DNA of 64,000 nucleotides from Rutidosis leptorrhynchoides. Taxonomy: Eukaryota; Streptophyta; Magnoliopsida; Asterales; Asteraceae. Of this stretch, positions 22,745 through 32,610 are shown one piece after another. The notes beneath the pieces were generated by a model. The model was given only the letters and a program-made list of their open reading frames with translations. It did no database searches and was not told the origin of the DNA. The position numbers and the translations under genes were made by a program. The stretch spans positions 109,441,001-109,505,000 of the forward strand of contig NC_092334.1 of assembly GCF_046630445.1 (NCBI RefSeq), in the 5' to 3' direction. Positions within the stretch are counted from its first letter, which is position 1. Each line of letters begins with the position of its first letter.

Positions 22745-25700
22745 TCAATGTTCCTGAAGGCCAGTTGAAGCTATGCACAGCTTCAACTTATCCAGCGTTA
22801 CTGGTTTGGTGAACATATCTGCTGGATTCTTTGAACCTGGAATGCTCTCCAGATTAAATGTTCCCTTGCTTATCCGTTCTCTGATAAAGTGATACTTCAT
22901 GCCAATGTGCTTCGTCTTAGCATGATAGACTGGATTCTTTGCTAACTTGATTGCGCTCTCATTATCACAATATAAGACAAATTCTGTCTGTTTGCCACCC
23001 AGTTCTTTCACGAATGTCTTCAACCACACTAGTTCTTTACTGGCTTCAGTTAAGGCCATGTGTTCTGCTTCAGTAGTAGATAGAGCCACGCTCTTTTGAA
23101 GCCTAGACATCCAACTCACTGCTGTTCCTCCTATAGTGAATACATACCCGGTGGTGCTCTTGAAGGTATTATTGCATCTACCCAGATCTGCATCAGAATA
23201 ACCCCTGAGAGTAGTATCCCTGCCCTTGAAACATAACCCAACTTTGGGAGTACCCTTTAAATACCGCAGTATCCACTTCACTGCTTCCCAATGTTCTTTC
23301 CCCAGAGCTGACATAAAGCGACTAACCATCCCAACTGCATGTGCTATATCAGGTCTTGTACACACCATAGCGTACATTAGACTACCCACTGCGGATGCAT
23401 AAGGAACCTTAGCCATTTATGCTTTTTCTACTTCAGTTTTAGGAGACTGATGTTTAGAAAGCTTTAGATGACTTCCCAACGGCGTGTTTCTTGGCTTTGT
23501 AGACTCACCATTCATTCTGAACTTTTCAAGAACCTTCCGAATATACTTTTCTTGAGATAAAGAAACTGACCCATCTTTATTCCTGCATATACTCATACCG
23601 AGAATCTGCTTAGCTGGCCCGAGATCCGTCATTTCAAATTCTCTAGATAATTGCTTCTTCAAATTGCGTATTTCAACCATATCAGAACCTGTAATTAACA
23701 TATCATCGACATAAAGAAGCAATATAATATAGGAGCTCTTGAACTTCTTCAAATAACAGCAATGATCTGTAGAACTTCTCACGAATCCTGTCTTCTCCAT
23801 GAAATTATCAAATTTCAAGTACCACTGTCTGGGAGCTTGTTTCAAACCATACAAGCTTCTCTTTAGATTACACACAAGACTCTCCTTTCCTTTGACACGA
23901 AACCCCTCTGGTTGAGACATGTAAATGTCTTCTTCAATGTCGCCATGCAGGAAGGCTGTTTTAACATCCAACTGTTCTAAGTGTAACTTCTCGGTTGCAA
24001 CTATACTTAGAACCAATCTGATAGTCGTCATCTTCACTACTGGAGAAAAGATTTCAGCATAGTCGACTCCTTTCTTTTGTTGAAATCCTTTGACAACTAA
24101 TCTTGCTTTGTATCGTTTAGAACCATCCCCTTCATCCTTGACTCTGAAAACCCATTTATTCTGTAAAACCCTTTTTCCTGGAGGTAACTTGGTCAACTTC
24201 CAAGTTTGATTTTTCAATAAAGATTCCATCTCGCTTTTCATAGCATGCTCCCAATGGAACGAATCTTTCACCTTCATTGCCTCAGAATAACTTTCTGGTT
24301 CCCCATTTTCTGTCAAAAGAAGATAGTTAACTGTTGGACTAAACCTTTCTGGCTGTCTTGTAACTCGTGTAGATCTCCTGACCCAATTGGACTGGTCAGA
24401 TTGTGATGGGGGCTGTGGGTCTGCTCATCATCAGAGTCTGAGCTCCCACTATCTGAAGTCTGCTCGTGATCAGACTCTGAGCTTTCACTGTTAGGAACTC
24501 CCAATGGAACTTCAGTTTCACACTCTGGAGTTTCCCTTTCATCTTCTCTAGTTGTCTCTGTGTTAACCTCAAATTCAACTGATTCTTTTTCTTTTGTTGT
24601 TGAGTTGAAATCCTTGTACAATTATGCTTCATTGAAGGTGGCATGTTTACTTCTGATAACATGTTTTCCCTTGTTATCCCATAACCTGTAACCCATGTCG
24701 TCTCCCCCATAACCAATGAACACGTACTTCTTTGCTTTTGCATCAAGTTTGTCACCATCTTTATTAATATCATATGCACTGCACCCAAAGATTTTTAGAT
24801 GCTCATAACTGATTGCTTTACCTCTCCATTCTTCTTCGGGTATTTTGAAATCAAGAGGAGCTGATGGAGAATGGTTGATCAAATACGCAGCAGTGCTTAC
24901 TGCATCAGCCCATAGAGACTTTGGTAGCCAACAATTAAGTCTCATGCTACGTGCTCTCTCATTTAAAGTGCGATTCATTCTTTCTGCAACTCCGTTTTGT
25001 TGTGGATACCTGGAACCGTCTTGATCATTCGAATGCCATAATCAGCACAATAGTTAACAAATTCGGTGCTGATGTATTCTCCTCCATTATTCGACTTCAA
25101 GCATTTTACCTTCAAATCACAAGATAATTCAACAGCAGATTTCCATTTCTTAAAAGCTTCAAATACATCAGATTTATTTTTAAGAAAGTAAACCCATACC
25201 TTGCGTGTTGAATCAACGATGAAAGTAACATAATAACGTGCACCTCCCAATGAAGAAACAGGAGTAGGCCCGAACACATCCGTGTGTACTAGCTCCAACT
25301 TCTGAGCCTTTAAAGTTCTGCCTGCTTTTGCAAAGGTGACCTTCTTCTTCTTTCCTATAACACATGACTCGCAAAAGTCTGATTCAACTCTCTTCAAACC
25401 TGGAATTTTACCATTTGACACTAGCATTTTCATTCCTTTGTCACTCATGTGACCTAAACGTTGGTGCCACTGACTGGTTAAGCTACGATCATTGGAAACT
25501 GTATTTACTTCATTAGCTAGAACTTCTGCCATATAAAGAGTGCCTCTCTTCTTACCCTTGGCTATTACTAAGTTCCCCTTTATTACTTTCCACTGACCTT
25601 CACCAAATAGCACACTATATCCTTGATCATCAAGCTGTCCAACAGAGATTAGTTTCTTCTTTAGGCCAGGAATAACTCGTACATTTTCCAAGGTCCAATT

Positions 25701-25853
25701 AGTGCCCAAAGAGGTCTTCAACTCTAAGTCTCCTATCCCTGTAATGTCAAGACAATGATCATTAGCCAAACGAACTTTACCAAGGTTACCTGTTCGTAGA
25801 TTCTTCATCAAATGTGGACTTGGGGTAGCATGAAACGATGCTCCTGAATCCAT
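22745..25853 (-). pseudogene. Copia pol (protease-integrase-RT-RNase H), broken
   Basis: Pol follows gag in frame after a single TAG (25857-25859). Protease begins with D-S-G-A-S. The integrase segment shows the C-E-S-C zinc-binding end and an H-T-D-V-F-G-P core; the second acidic residue of the usual D-N-G-G motif is replaced (S-N-N-G-G-E-Y), and a frameshift near 25010 cuts the core before the catalytic Glu. Integrase resumes at 24978-24622 and a nonsense codon follows at 24622-24624. The linker (24621-24313) is Ser/Asp/Glu-rich, and a second frameshift lies near 24320. RT (24316-23417) keeps V-K-T-A-F-L-H-G and Y-V-D-D-M. A third nonsense codon precedes RNase H (23416-22745), which keeps S-T-T-E-A-E and Y-C-D-N-E-S-A motifs. 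It cannot mobilise itself. Confidence 0.95.
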
Positions 25854-25856
25854 AAC

Positions 25857-26699
25857 CTATGCATCAATTGTATTCTCAATGCAGCAAACAAGGACGTTAT
25901 CATAATCATCTGTTGCAACTGCAACATTAACTTCCTTTGGCTTTGATGATGTTACTGGCTTAGTGCACTGGTTTCTGAAGTGCCCAGTCTCCTGACAATT
26001 CCAACACTTAATATCATTCCTCGTTCTCGACACACTCCTCCTTCTTGACTTTGACCTGCCCCTGATGGTGTTACTTCTGCCTTTTCTCCTACCCCTCTCT
26101 TCTGTGCTCAGCAAGTTTCCTGATGGTTCTCCTGAGCTCTTTCTTCTTATATCTTCTCCAAGAATAAAATCACGAATGCTCTCAAACTTTAGCTTTGAGG
26201 ACTCTGTGGATCCACTGATAGCTGTGACTGAACCTGACCAGCTTTCAGGTAACGAAGATAATAATAGAAGAGCTTTGACTTCGTCATCAAACTTGATATC
26301 AACTGACAGTAACCGAGAGATAATATTGTTGACGTTATTAACATGATTTGTTACTGAAGCACCTTCTTTCAACCTGGTGTTTACCAACTGTCTGATCAAA
26401 AACACCTTGTTAGAAGCAGAAGGCTTCTCATACATATTTGCTAAGGTCTTCATCAAACCATGTGTCGTGGTTTCATTCACAATATTAAAGGCAACACTTT
26501 TTGTCAACGTGAGTCTGACAACTGCTAGGGCTTTCCTGTCAAGTATTTTCCACTCGTCGTCTTTCATTCCTTCTGGTTTATTCTCATTCAAGGCATCGAT
26601 CAGATCCTTCTGACATAACAAATCTTCAACCTGCATCTTCCACCACCCAAAATCTTGCCCATCAAACTTGTCGATTTTGATCCTTCCTTCTTCTGTCAT
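25857..26699 (-). CDS. Copia Gag, 280 aa
   Basis: Structural nucleocapsid protein that would form the virus-like particle. It starts MTEEGRIKIDKFDGQDFGWW, the typical N-terminus of plant copia Gag. A UBN2-like helical core follows (about 40-180), then a basic Ser/Arg-rich stretch (about 205-230) and a single CCHC zinc knuckle, C-W-N-C-x4-G-H-x4-C, near residues 233-246. The ORF is intact up to a TAG at the point where Gag normally runs into protease (the expected residue there in the family is often Trp). A Gag protein could therefore still be made even though pol is dead. Confidence 0.93.
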   Translation of the reverse strand: MTEEGRIKIDKFDGQDFGWWKMQVEDLLCQKDLIDALNENKPEGMKDDEWKILDRKALAVVRLTLTKSVAFNIVNETTTHGLMKTLANMYEKPSASNKVFLIRQLVNTRLKEGASVTNHVNNVNNIISRLLSVDIKFDDEVKALLLLSSLPESWSGSVTAISGSTESSKLKFESIRDFILGEDIRRKSSGEPSGNLLSTEERGRRKGRSNTIRGRSKSRRRSVSRTRNDIKCWNCQETGHFRNQCTKPVTSSKPKEVNVAVATDDYDNVLVCCIENTIDA

Positions 26700-26701
26700 T
26701 G

Positions 26702-26720
26702 TAAAAAAAAAAAAAAAAAA
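26702..26720. repeat. Poly-A/T tract at the gag leader
   Basis: An uninterrupted A run of 18-19 bases on the plus strand (poly-T in element sense), just upstream of the Gag start. Confidence 0.9.
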
Positions 26721-26759
26721 TTTATTGGATCTGAGAACAACAGCAATCTGATCTGTAAC

Positions 26760-27040
26760 AGTAGCAGTAGATCTGTAACAGCAGAGTCTGGTGGCGGCTA
26801 GGGTTGATCAGCAAAGTCTGGTTGCGGCTAGGGTTTAGCACCTGCAATCTGATCTGCAATCTGATCTGTAACAATAGAGTCTGGTGGCGGCTAGGGTTGA
26901 TCAGCAGAGTCTGGTGGCGGCTAGGGTTTAGCACCTGCAATCTGATCTGCAATCTGATCTGTAACAATAGAGTCTGGTGGCGGCTAGGGTTGATCAACAG
27001 AGTCTGGTGGCGGCTAGGGTTTAGCACCTGCAACCTGATC
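26760..27040 (-). repeat. Minisatellite of about 93 bp in the copia 5' leader
   Basis: Nearly three copies of a 93-bp unit, itself built from two related halves that each contain GTCTGGTGGCGGCTAGGG. The units also carry CTGCAATCTGATCTGCAATC. It lies between PBS and gag. The frame happens to stay open on both strands, giving repetitive ORFs that are unlikely to be real proteins. Confidence 0.9.
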
Positions 27041-27120
27041 TGTAAAAAACAGTAACAACAGCAGCAGCGACTGGATCTGTAACAGCAACAGCTATGATTG
27101 ACGGCTAGGGTTGGAACCTG

Positions 27121-27134
27121 AGCTCTAGATACCA
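27121..27134 (-). other. Copia primer-binding site
   Basis: The minus strand reads TGGTATCTAGAGC two bases inside the 5' LTR, a variant of the tRNA-iMet complement. Confidence 0.8.
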
Positions 27135-27136
27135 GT

Positions 27137-27472
27137 TGTTAAGGCTAGAACCTGCCTTCTATCAGAGTAGAACCCTAATCGATTATCAATCACAAACAAG
27201 CAAGCCGAATAATAAACACAGAATAAAAACAACACGAGAATTATAGTGGTTCGGTTTCTAGGTGAAACCTACATCCACTTTGGAACTAGAGAGTATTATT
27301 ATTAATTTGGAGGTGATGATTTACAAGTACAATGAGAGACTATATATAGACTAAGAAAAGAACAATAAAAGTCGGCCCAACCAATTAGGGTTGGCCAGAC
27401 CCTGACTTGGTCACTAAGTAAACTCCAGGCCTGTTTTTATTGGGCTTAAATACCGAAGCCTACACCTCAACA
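27137..27472 (-). repeat. Copia LTR, right (5' in element sense)
   Basis: 336 bp, nearly identical to 22301-22643. It would carry the active promoter on the minus strand. Confidence 0.97.
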
Positions 27473-28156
27473 AAGAGGTTGGTACCAACAACCGTGGGTA
27501 ATTGGTGGTCATCAACCGGTTTGATGAGTTGTTGCTACTAGTCTGTTGTACAATCGTGGGTTAGTATTGATCAAGGACTGTTCGTAAATATATGGTGCAA
27601 CATGTTCCCGGAAAGTTTTTAAGTTTATACACTACTTATTCATACTTATTTTTGACTTTTTAACTTGGATTATTGGGGATATTAATATGTTATCAACTTG
27701 GAGCTACAAACATATGAGCAATCAGAAGATTCCAACTCCTATAATCGCTATCACTGACGACTAAAGCGGAAATCACTTTAAGACTCATCGATCGTGTAAA
27801 TCCGGTTGTAGCAAGATTGTACAAATGGATGGTTGTGATCGTTGATACAAGTACTGGGCAAAATGTTGGCAACATGATCAAGATCCCGAATTAGGTGTTC
27901 TAGAGACAAAAATGACTTCGTGGTTATTTTTCCGTTGGCTAGTAAACATGATTTAGCGAAAGGTATTTTGGATCTTCCATTTTCAAGGAAGAAACAAAAT
28001 CTTTACATAATATAAAGCAAGTGAATACTTGCTGACTTGACAATCAACCCATTAAACCCGGATTTACTTGCCACGTGTACCTCTAAACTGCTCAAACCCT
28101 TCCTCTATTCCAGATGATGACGACGAAGAAACCAACCACCATTCAATTCCAATCTC

Positions 28157-28369
28157 ATGCTCAATCGATCACCCCCACCATTTTTTCTAATCTCTAAATG
28201 CAACCGTCATCAACCACCGTCTTCCGCCGCCTCTCCTTTCACCTACCGTTTCTCCGCCTTACGTCATCATCAACGCTCTGATTCACTGCAATTAGGGCTT
28301 TTTTCTACCAACAATTCCGCTGCACAGAAACACGTTTTAGGGTTTCAACCGCCGCACACATTTGATTGA
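28157..28369 (+). CDS. Possible N-terminal gene fragment, 70 aa, unidentified
   Basis: The ORF is GC-richer than its surroundings and rich in Ser, Pro, Arg and His, with no acidic residues in the first half. That composition resembles an organelle transit peptide or 5' exon. A second frame with Ser/Arg-rich text overlaps it, and the upstream ATGATGACGACG context also looks like a 5' exon. A SEC14-type exon lies 450 bp downstream. It could be the first exon of that fragment or a chance ORF. No domain can be named. Confidence 0.25.
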   Translation: MLNRSPPPFFLISKCNRHQPPSSAASPFTYRFSALRHHQRSDSLQLGLFSTNNSAAQKHVLGFQPPHTFD

Positions 28370-28817
28370 TTACGTAGTCTATTTATTCAATCGAATTGGT
28401 ATTAAGTTGGAATAAAAGTTTTCTTTCAGTGCTAGATCATTTAATGAAGCATCAAACCGCCAGAATGATTATTTGAATCACAATGATTCGATTACATGTT
28501 ACATTCACAAGTTTAACGTTAAGTATTTTGTTTTGCTCACAATTGAAATCTTAGTAATTATTTATGACTATATGGATATGTGTGGGAGTTAAAATTCAAT
28601 ACAGTATGTTCATCAGTTTGACAAAATGATTTTATTTTGATCTCTTCTCATGATCATGTGTTTGTTGTTTTGTACGGCTTGGTGTTGTTTTGCTATATAT
28701 TGTTGTAGTTATTGTTATTGTAGTTTGATCTTTACATGAATTCAATATGTCATTTTGATATCCAACTTTATTTCCCAATTAAATGATTCACAATTAGTAG
28801 TGTTTAACGGTTAAGGT

Positions 28818-28879
28818 TTCTTCGTGCACGTGATCTGGACATTGACAAAGTGCCTGTCATGTTTCTAAAGTACATGAAG
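28818..28879 (+). pseudogene. SEC14-like (CRAL-TRIO N-terminal) exon fragment
   Basis: After an AG acceptor, the sequence encodes F-L-R-A-R-D-L-D-I-D-K-V-P-V-M-F-L-K-Y-M-K and then meets a GT donor. F-L-R-A-R-x-x-D-x-x-K-A-x-x-M is the hallmark of the N-terminal helical part of SEC14/CRAL-TRIO lipid-transfer proteins. In the next 2 kb I could not find the downstream lipid-binding exons, so this is most likely an isolated fragment left by duplication or capture. Confidence 0.65.
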
Positions 28880-30170
28880 GTACAGTTCTGCAGTTAGGAG
28901 TGCTTGACGCTTACATCGCTTTATTTATAACCTTAACGGTTAACTCTTAACCTCTGCTTTACTATTTATAATGTCTTTTTAAAATCTATGAAATTATTAT
29001 TGGTTTTTGATTTTTGCGAGATGGTGTTGATGTGCGAGCGTTGAAAGTTCGATGCAATTTAAGCAAATAAAAGCAAAGGTAAACACTAATTTTAACTATC
29101 TTCTGCTACTATTTTGTATCATTGTTGATGATGAACATGTGGTGTTATGAATGGTCCGATTAGACAAAAGATTCAGATTGTATTATTATTGTCTGAAATC
29201 ATGAATAACTTTTTGCATTCGTTCATCGTTAAATTCAATGAAGTGTTACTTTTGTTAAAATTTTGATCATAATAGCTACCAAAAATGCCTTTATATTGTT
29301 AAGTAGCCTTTTTGTTTTCCTTCTCGATTTAAATTATCAATATCATGAGTTATAAGAGCCGACGGCATAATGCTAGATGTTCTTAGGATTTTTACATTTT
29401 GACTTTGATGAAGATAATGGTCTAAATAAAGTGAAAACACCATTTGTTAAGCCAACTAGAAAATCAAGATTATGCATGGGTCATGGCCGTTGATAATTGG
29501 TCAAGGTTCTTATGTTGTAGGTTCGAACAATTGGGTCAAGTTTCTCATATGCTGCTAATTTTCAGGTTGTTGTGCTTATGTGTTTAAAGTAGGTGGATTG
29601 TTGGATTGCTGATTTGTCAAGTGGCTTCCTTATTTGTAATGGGTTCTATTTGGATGGGTCAAGTCTTAGTTGAACGGGTTATTTTCCACACTTCCTTTAC
29701 TCCATTGTTGATAATTTTTTTTACTTTTTGATTATGTGGGCTCATACACATAAGTTAGGAAGTATTCATGTTAAGCATGACAATCAAAGACATTTAATAA
29801 AATATGATATCACTCATCAGTCTAATATATGTTTAAAAATTTTACTCCATTTTAGTGATTTTTGAACTTAATCTGCATTTATTTGTACAATTTTTGATGT
29901 TTCATCATATACAAAGAGGTTATTTGAATGTTACTGATGGATAGATACTTTATTGAACATTATATAGTTCATGAGTCATGTATGCTGTAAGTATATAATT
30001 ATGCATCATTTTTCATTTACTAATTGTAGGCAAATAGGTTGATGGATAACATTGTCAAGTTAACTTATTTGAAATTTTTAGGCGTTTGAATCTAAACTCA
30101 TTTAACCTGATTACCATCATTTAAATTGTATATTTTAACTTAACCCTTCTTATTGATGCATTATATATAT
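28880..30170. other. Intergenic, no gene seen
   Basis: AT-rich, with only short ORFs. It could be intron-like sequence of the decayed SEC14-like gene; no further coding exon was recognised. Confidence 0.5.
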
Positions 30171-30183
30171 TTAGAACACAATA

Positions 30184-30920
30184 GGGAAATTGTTCAAAAT
30201 ACACTTTTTTTTTTTGACTTCAAACAAAATACACCTTTTTTAAAAAAATTGTCTTTTTACACCATTCGGTAGACGGGATTTCCGTCTACCACCTTTATCT
30301 GTCGTCTACTACCATTTTTACAAAGTAGTCGACGGTGAGATAAAGGTAGTAGACGAATTCCCGTCTACTGGCAGGGTTAGTAGATAGCGAGAACAAAGCA
30401 GTAGACAGACATTTACAAAGTAGTCGACCGTCTACTGCCTTGTTGTTTTTGTCTACTGCCTTGTTGTTGCTGTCTACTCCCTTGTTAGTGTCTACAAGGC
30501 ATTTCCGTCTACCACCTTTATCTGTCGTCTACTACCATTTTTACAAAGTAATCGACGGTGAGATAAAGGTAGTAGACGAATTCCCGTCTACTGGCAGGGT
30601 TAGTAGACAGCGAGAACAAAGCAGTTGACAGACATTTACAAAGTAGCCGACCGTCTACTGCCTTGTTGTTGCTGTCTACTGCCTTGTTAGTGTCTACAAG
30701 GCAGTAGACAACAACAACAAGGCAGTAGACGGTCGACTACTTTGTAGATTCTGTCTACCACCTTTATCTCACCGTCGACTACTTTGTAAAAATGGTAGTA
30801 GACGACAGATAAAGGTGGTAGACGGAAATCCAGTCTACCGAATGGTGTAAAAAGACAATTTTTTTTAAAAAAGTGTATTTTGTTTGAAGTAAAAAAAAAG
30901 TGTATTTTGAACAATTACCC
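30184..30920. mobile_element. MULE foldback element, 737 bp, 9-bp TSD
   Basis: A perfect 9-bp TSD, AACACAATA (30175-30183 and 30921-30929), flanks long terminal inverted repeats starting GGGAAATTGTTCAAAATACA on the left and GGGTAATTGTTCAAAATACA (complement) on the right. The TIRs extend over about 150 bp. The interior is packed with GTCTAC/GTAGAC hexamers arranged as nested direct and inverted copies (blocks near 30282, 30505 and, inverted, 30775). No transposase. The TSD length and TIR wording fit non-autonomous Mutator-like elements. Confidence 0.9.
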
Positions 30921-30929
30921 AACACAATA

Positions 30930-31910
30930 ACATTCATTAGACCAACGACTTTAAAGCCTTTTTCAACCACAACCCAAGTTGCAGGTTTAGGTGTTGAAAT
31001 TGAGATGTTATTGTGCTACTATCTTTTAGAATTGGAAAGAATGAGCCTTTGCAAGTGAAGTATTTGCCACGGGATACGAATCAGTCAAAATGGGTCTGGG
31101 TCAATAAGCTGATGTTTTATAACGAATATGTATTTTATACTTTTGGTATTTATTCCTAACTTAATCATTGTCTTTCGTATTTTAAATCTCTTTGTTTTAG
31201 TGTAATATGTTTTTAGCTAAAGACTTGTGGTGTAATAGAACGATGAATATAAATCTTGATAACATTAGAAATTGTGTATCGTATAGTGTAGGTTGAAAAT
31301 GGATCTGTTGCACCTATTGTTATTTATCTGATTGTTTTGGCTAAAGCTTTGACATTCATCCGATTGCAACGCATAGTGTAGGCTGAAAATAAACTACACC
31401 TGAATATATTTTTCTGTTATTGTTATATATTTGTCATTGACAAAATTGCATCGTTGGTCTCTTAACTTTGTATCAAACAACACGAGTAACATTTTTCTTT
31501 GTTTTTGACCTTGATGTCCCTCATTTATTAATGTTTGACACGGATGACCTCGTCACTAAATTCTGTTAGATTATGTTCTTTAAGTTTGTCATGTGCCTTT
31601 ACATGAGGGTAATTTCGTTAATTTATGTTTTACTTATAAAAAAATAAATCTATTAAAACCAAACTTTAATGTAGGCTTCATCCTCTTCCTTTTGCTTCTT
31701 CTTTTCTTATATTCTCTGCTCTACACACGCCATCTTATATATATATACGTCACATATACACACATACATAAATCAATATTTCTCTCTCTTTTAAACCCAA
31801 CGTTTTCAATTCATTTGCTGTATATAATTAATATTAGCATTATTATTATTAATTAAATTAAAGTTCTCTAGTATTAACTTAATTCTCTTTACATATTTTT
31901 TTCATCAATC
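30930..31910. other. Intergenic with short repeats, no gene supported
   Basis: Around 31030-31140 there is a short open stretch on the plus strand without a recognisable domain. Around 31440-31600 the wording (GGTCTCTTAACTTTG, GATGTCCCTCATTTA) resembles common plant non-autonomous DNA elements, but no matching second end was found. AT microsatellites lie near 31738 and 31830. Confidence 0.4.
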
Positions 31911-31918
31911 AATGGAAC
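31911..31918. repeat. hAT target-site duplication AATGGAAC (left)
   Basis: An 8-bp perfect copy is at 47537-47544. Confidence 0.85.
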
Positions 31919-32535
31919 TAGGGATGACAATGGATCGGATATGGATCGGGTGATGTCGTATCCATATCCATATCCATTTAGTATTTTTTTCATCCATAAC
32001 CATATCCATATACATTCAATTTCATGTCATCCATATCCATATCCAATGGATTAAACGGGTTAATGGATGTGATAATGCTAAAAACGAACATATATTTCAT
32101 AGCATTATTCCTCAAGAAAGACAAGCTTTTAGTTGCAATTGTTCTATTTACAAGTGATATTCGTTTAAATAATAAAAAGTGAAGACAAAAGACAGATTCG
32201 ACGAATTGAAGACGCAAACGACCAAAAAGCTCAAAAGTACAAAAGACAATAAAAAAGGTTCCAATTATTGATAAGAAACGTCTCGAAATCACAAGAGTAC
32301 AAGATTCAAAACGCAAAGTACAAAATATAAAATTGTACGCAAGGACGTTCGAAAATCCGGAACCGGGACCAGAGTCAACTCTTAACGCTCGACGCAACGG
32401 ACTAAAAATTACAAGTTAACTATGCATATAAATATAATATAATATATAATTAATTATATTAATTATATGTATATTATATATATTATAAACCGTCGGTAAA
32501 CAAAGAGCCAAACTCCTCTGAGCTGTAAAAGTAAC

Positions 32536-32583
32536 CTCCGCGACTCGCGGAGTTTGAAGAGGTTTTCACCGCGAGTCGCGGAG
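32536..32583 (+). promoter_or_regulatory. Paired GC palindromes upstream of the LTR TATA box
   Basis: CTCCGCGACTCGCGGAG (32536-32552) is self-complementary except for its central base. A second copy, CCGCGAGTCGCGGAG (32569-32583), follows 16 bases later. They end 20 bases before the TATA box. The same paired arrangement recurs in the leader (34544-34591), before the 3' ORF (42791-42838) and in the right LTR (45540-45587). They look like protein-binding sites or strong hairpins. Confidence 0.6.
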
Positions 32584-32603
32584 CCCCAAAATTCGACTTT
32601 TCC

Positions 32604-32610
32604 TATAAAA
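32604..32610 (+). promoter_or_regulatory. Putative TATA box of the 5' LTR
   Basis: TATAAAA in an otherwise unremarkable context, placed after the paired palindromes. A transcript start is expected about 30 bases downstream, near 32635-32645. The right LTR has the same motif at 45608-45614. Confidence 0.6.

Larger units (their letters stand above)
22301..27472 (-). mobile_element. Ty1-copia LTR retrotransposon (5.17 kb)
   Basis: Direct LTRs (22301-22643 and 27137-27472) with TGTTAAGG and CTCAACA ends flank a gag-pol region on the minus strand, in copia order: Gag, protease, integrase, RT, RNase H. The PBS (TGGTATCTAGAGC on the minus strand, about 27121-27134) abuts the right LTR. The polypurine tract (AAGTGGGAGAT, about 22644-22654) abuts the left LTR. 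The LTRs differ by one substitution and a 7-bp microsatellite indel, so the insertion is very recent, yet the coding region is broken at five places. It lies in the right arm of palindrome 2. Confidence 0.97.
20742..28010. mobile_element. Giant palindrome 2 (foldback element), split by a copia insertion
   Basis: The left arm (20742-21705) is the reverse complement of 21706-22300 joined to 27473-27900, the gap being the copia element. Anchors are the AACAATCATTAAAGAA/TTCTTTAATGATTG pair at the centre near 21705, ATAATCATCCAGGCT/GCTTGGATGATTATT, the CCAATCACC/GGTGATTGG pair, and the outer AACATTTTGCC/GGCAAAATGTT pair. The right arm runs on to about 28010. A TTGGTG/CACCAA-rich block forms a subrepeat around 21080-21240. 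Each arm holds a mirrored short frame (21427-21651 plus; 21776-21985 minus) and a decayed version of the palindrome-1 ORF. Arms are clearly diverged. No transposase is seen. Confidence 0.75.

Noticed and set aside
26760-27030. Telomere-like AGGGTTTAG motifs
   Set aside because: Only single occurrences within the minisatellite unit, not tandem TTTAGGG repeats.
26722-27055. Repetitive ORFs on both strands in the copia leader
   Set aside because: They arise from a 93-bp minisatellite whose length is divisible by three.
30184-30920. CRISPR-like array of regularly spaced GTCTAC repeats
   Set aside because: Repeats are partly inverted, without unique spacers of fixed length, and TSDs plus TIRs show a transposon.
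30440-30970. Short ORFs in the GTCTAC-rich element
   Set aside because: They are frames through a foldback element with repeated units; no independent evidence of coding.
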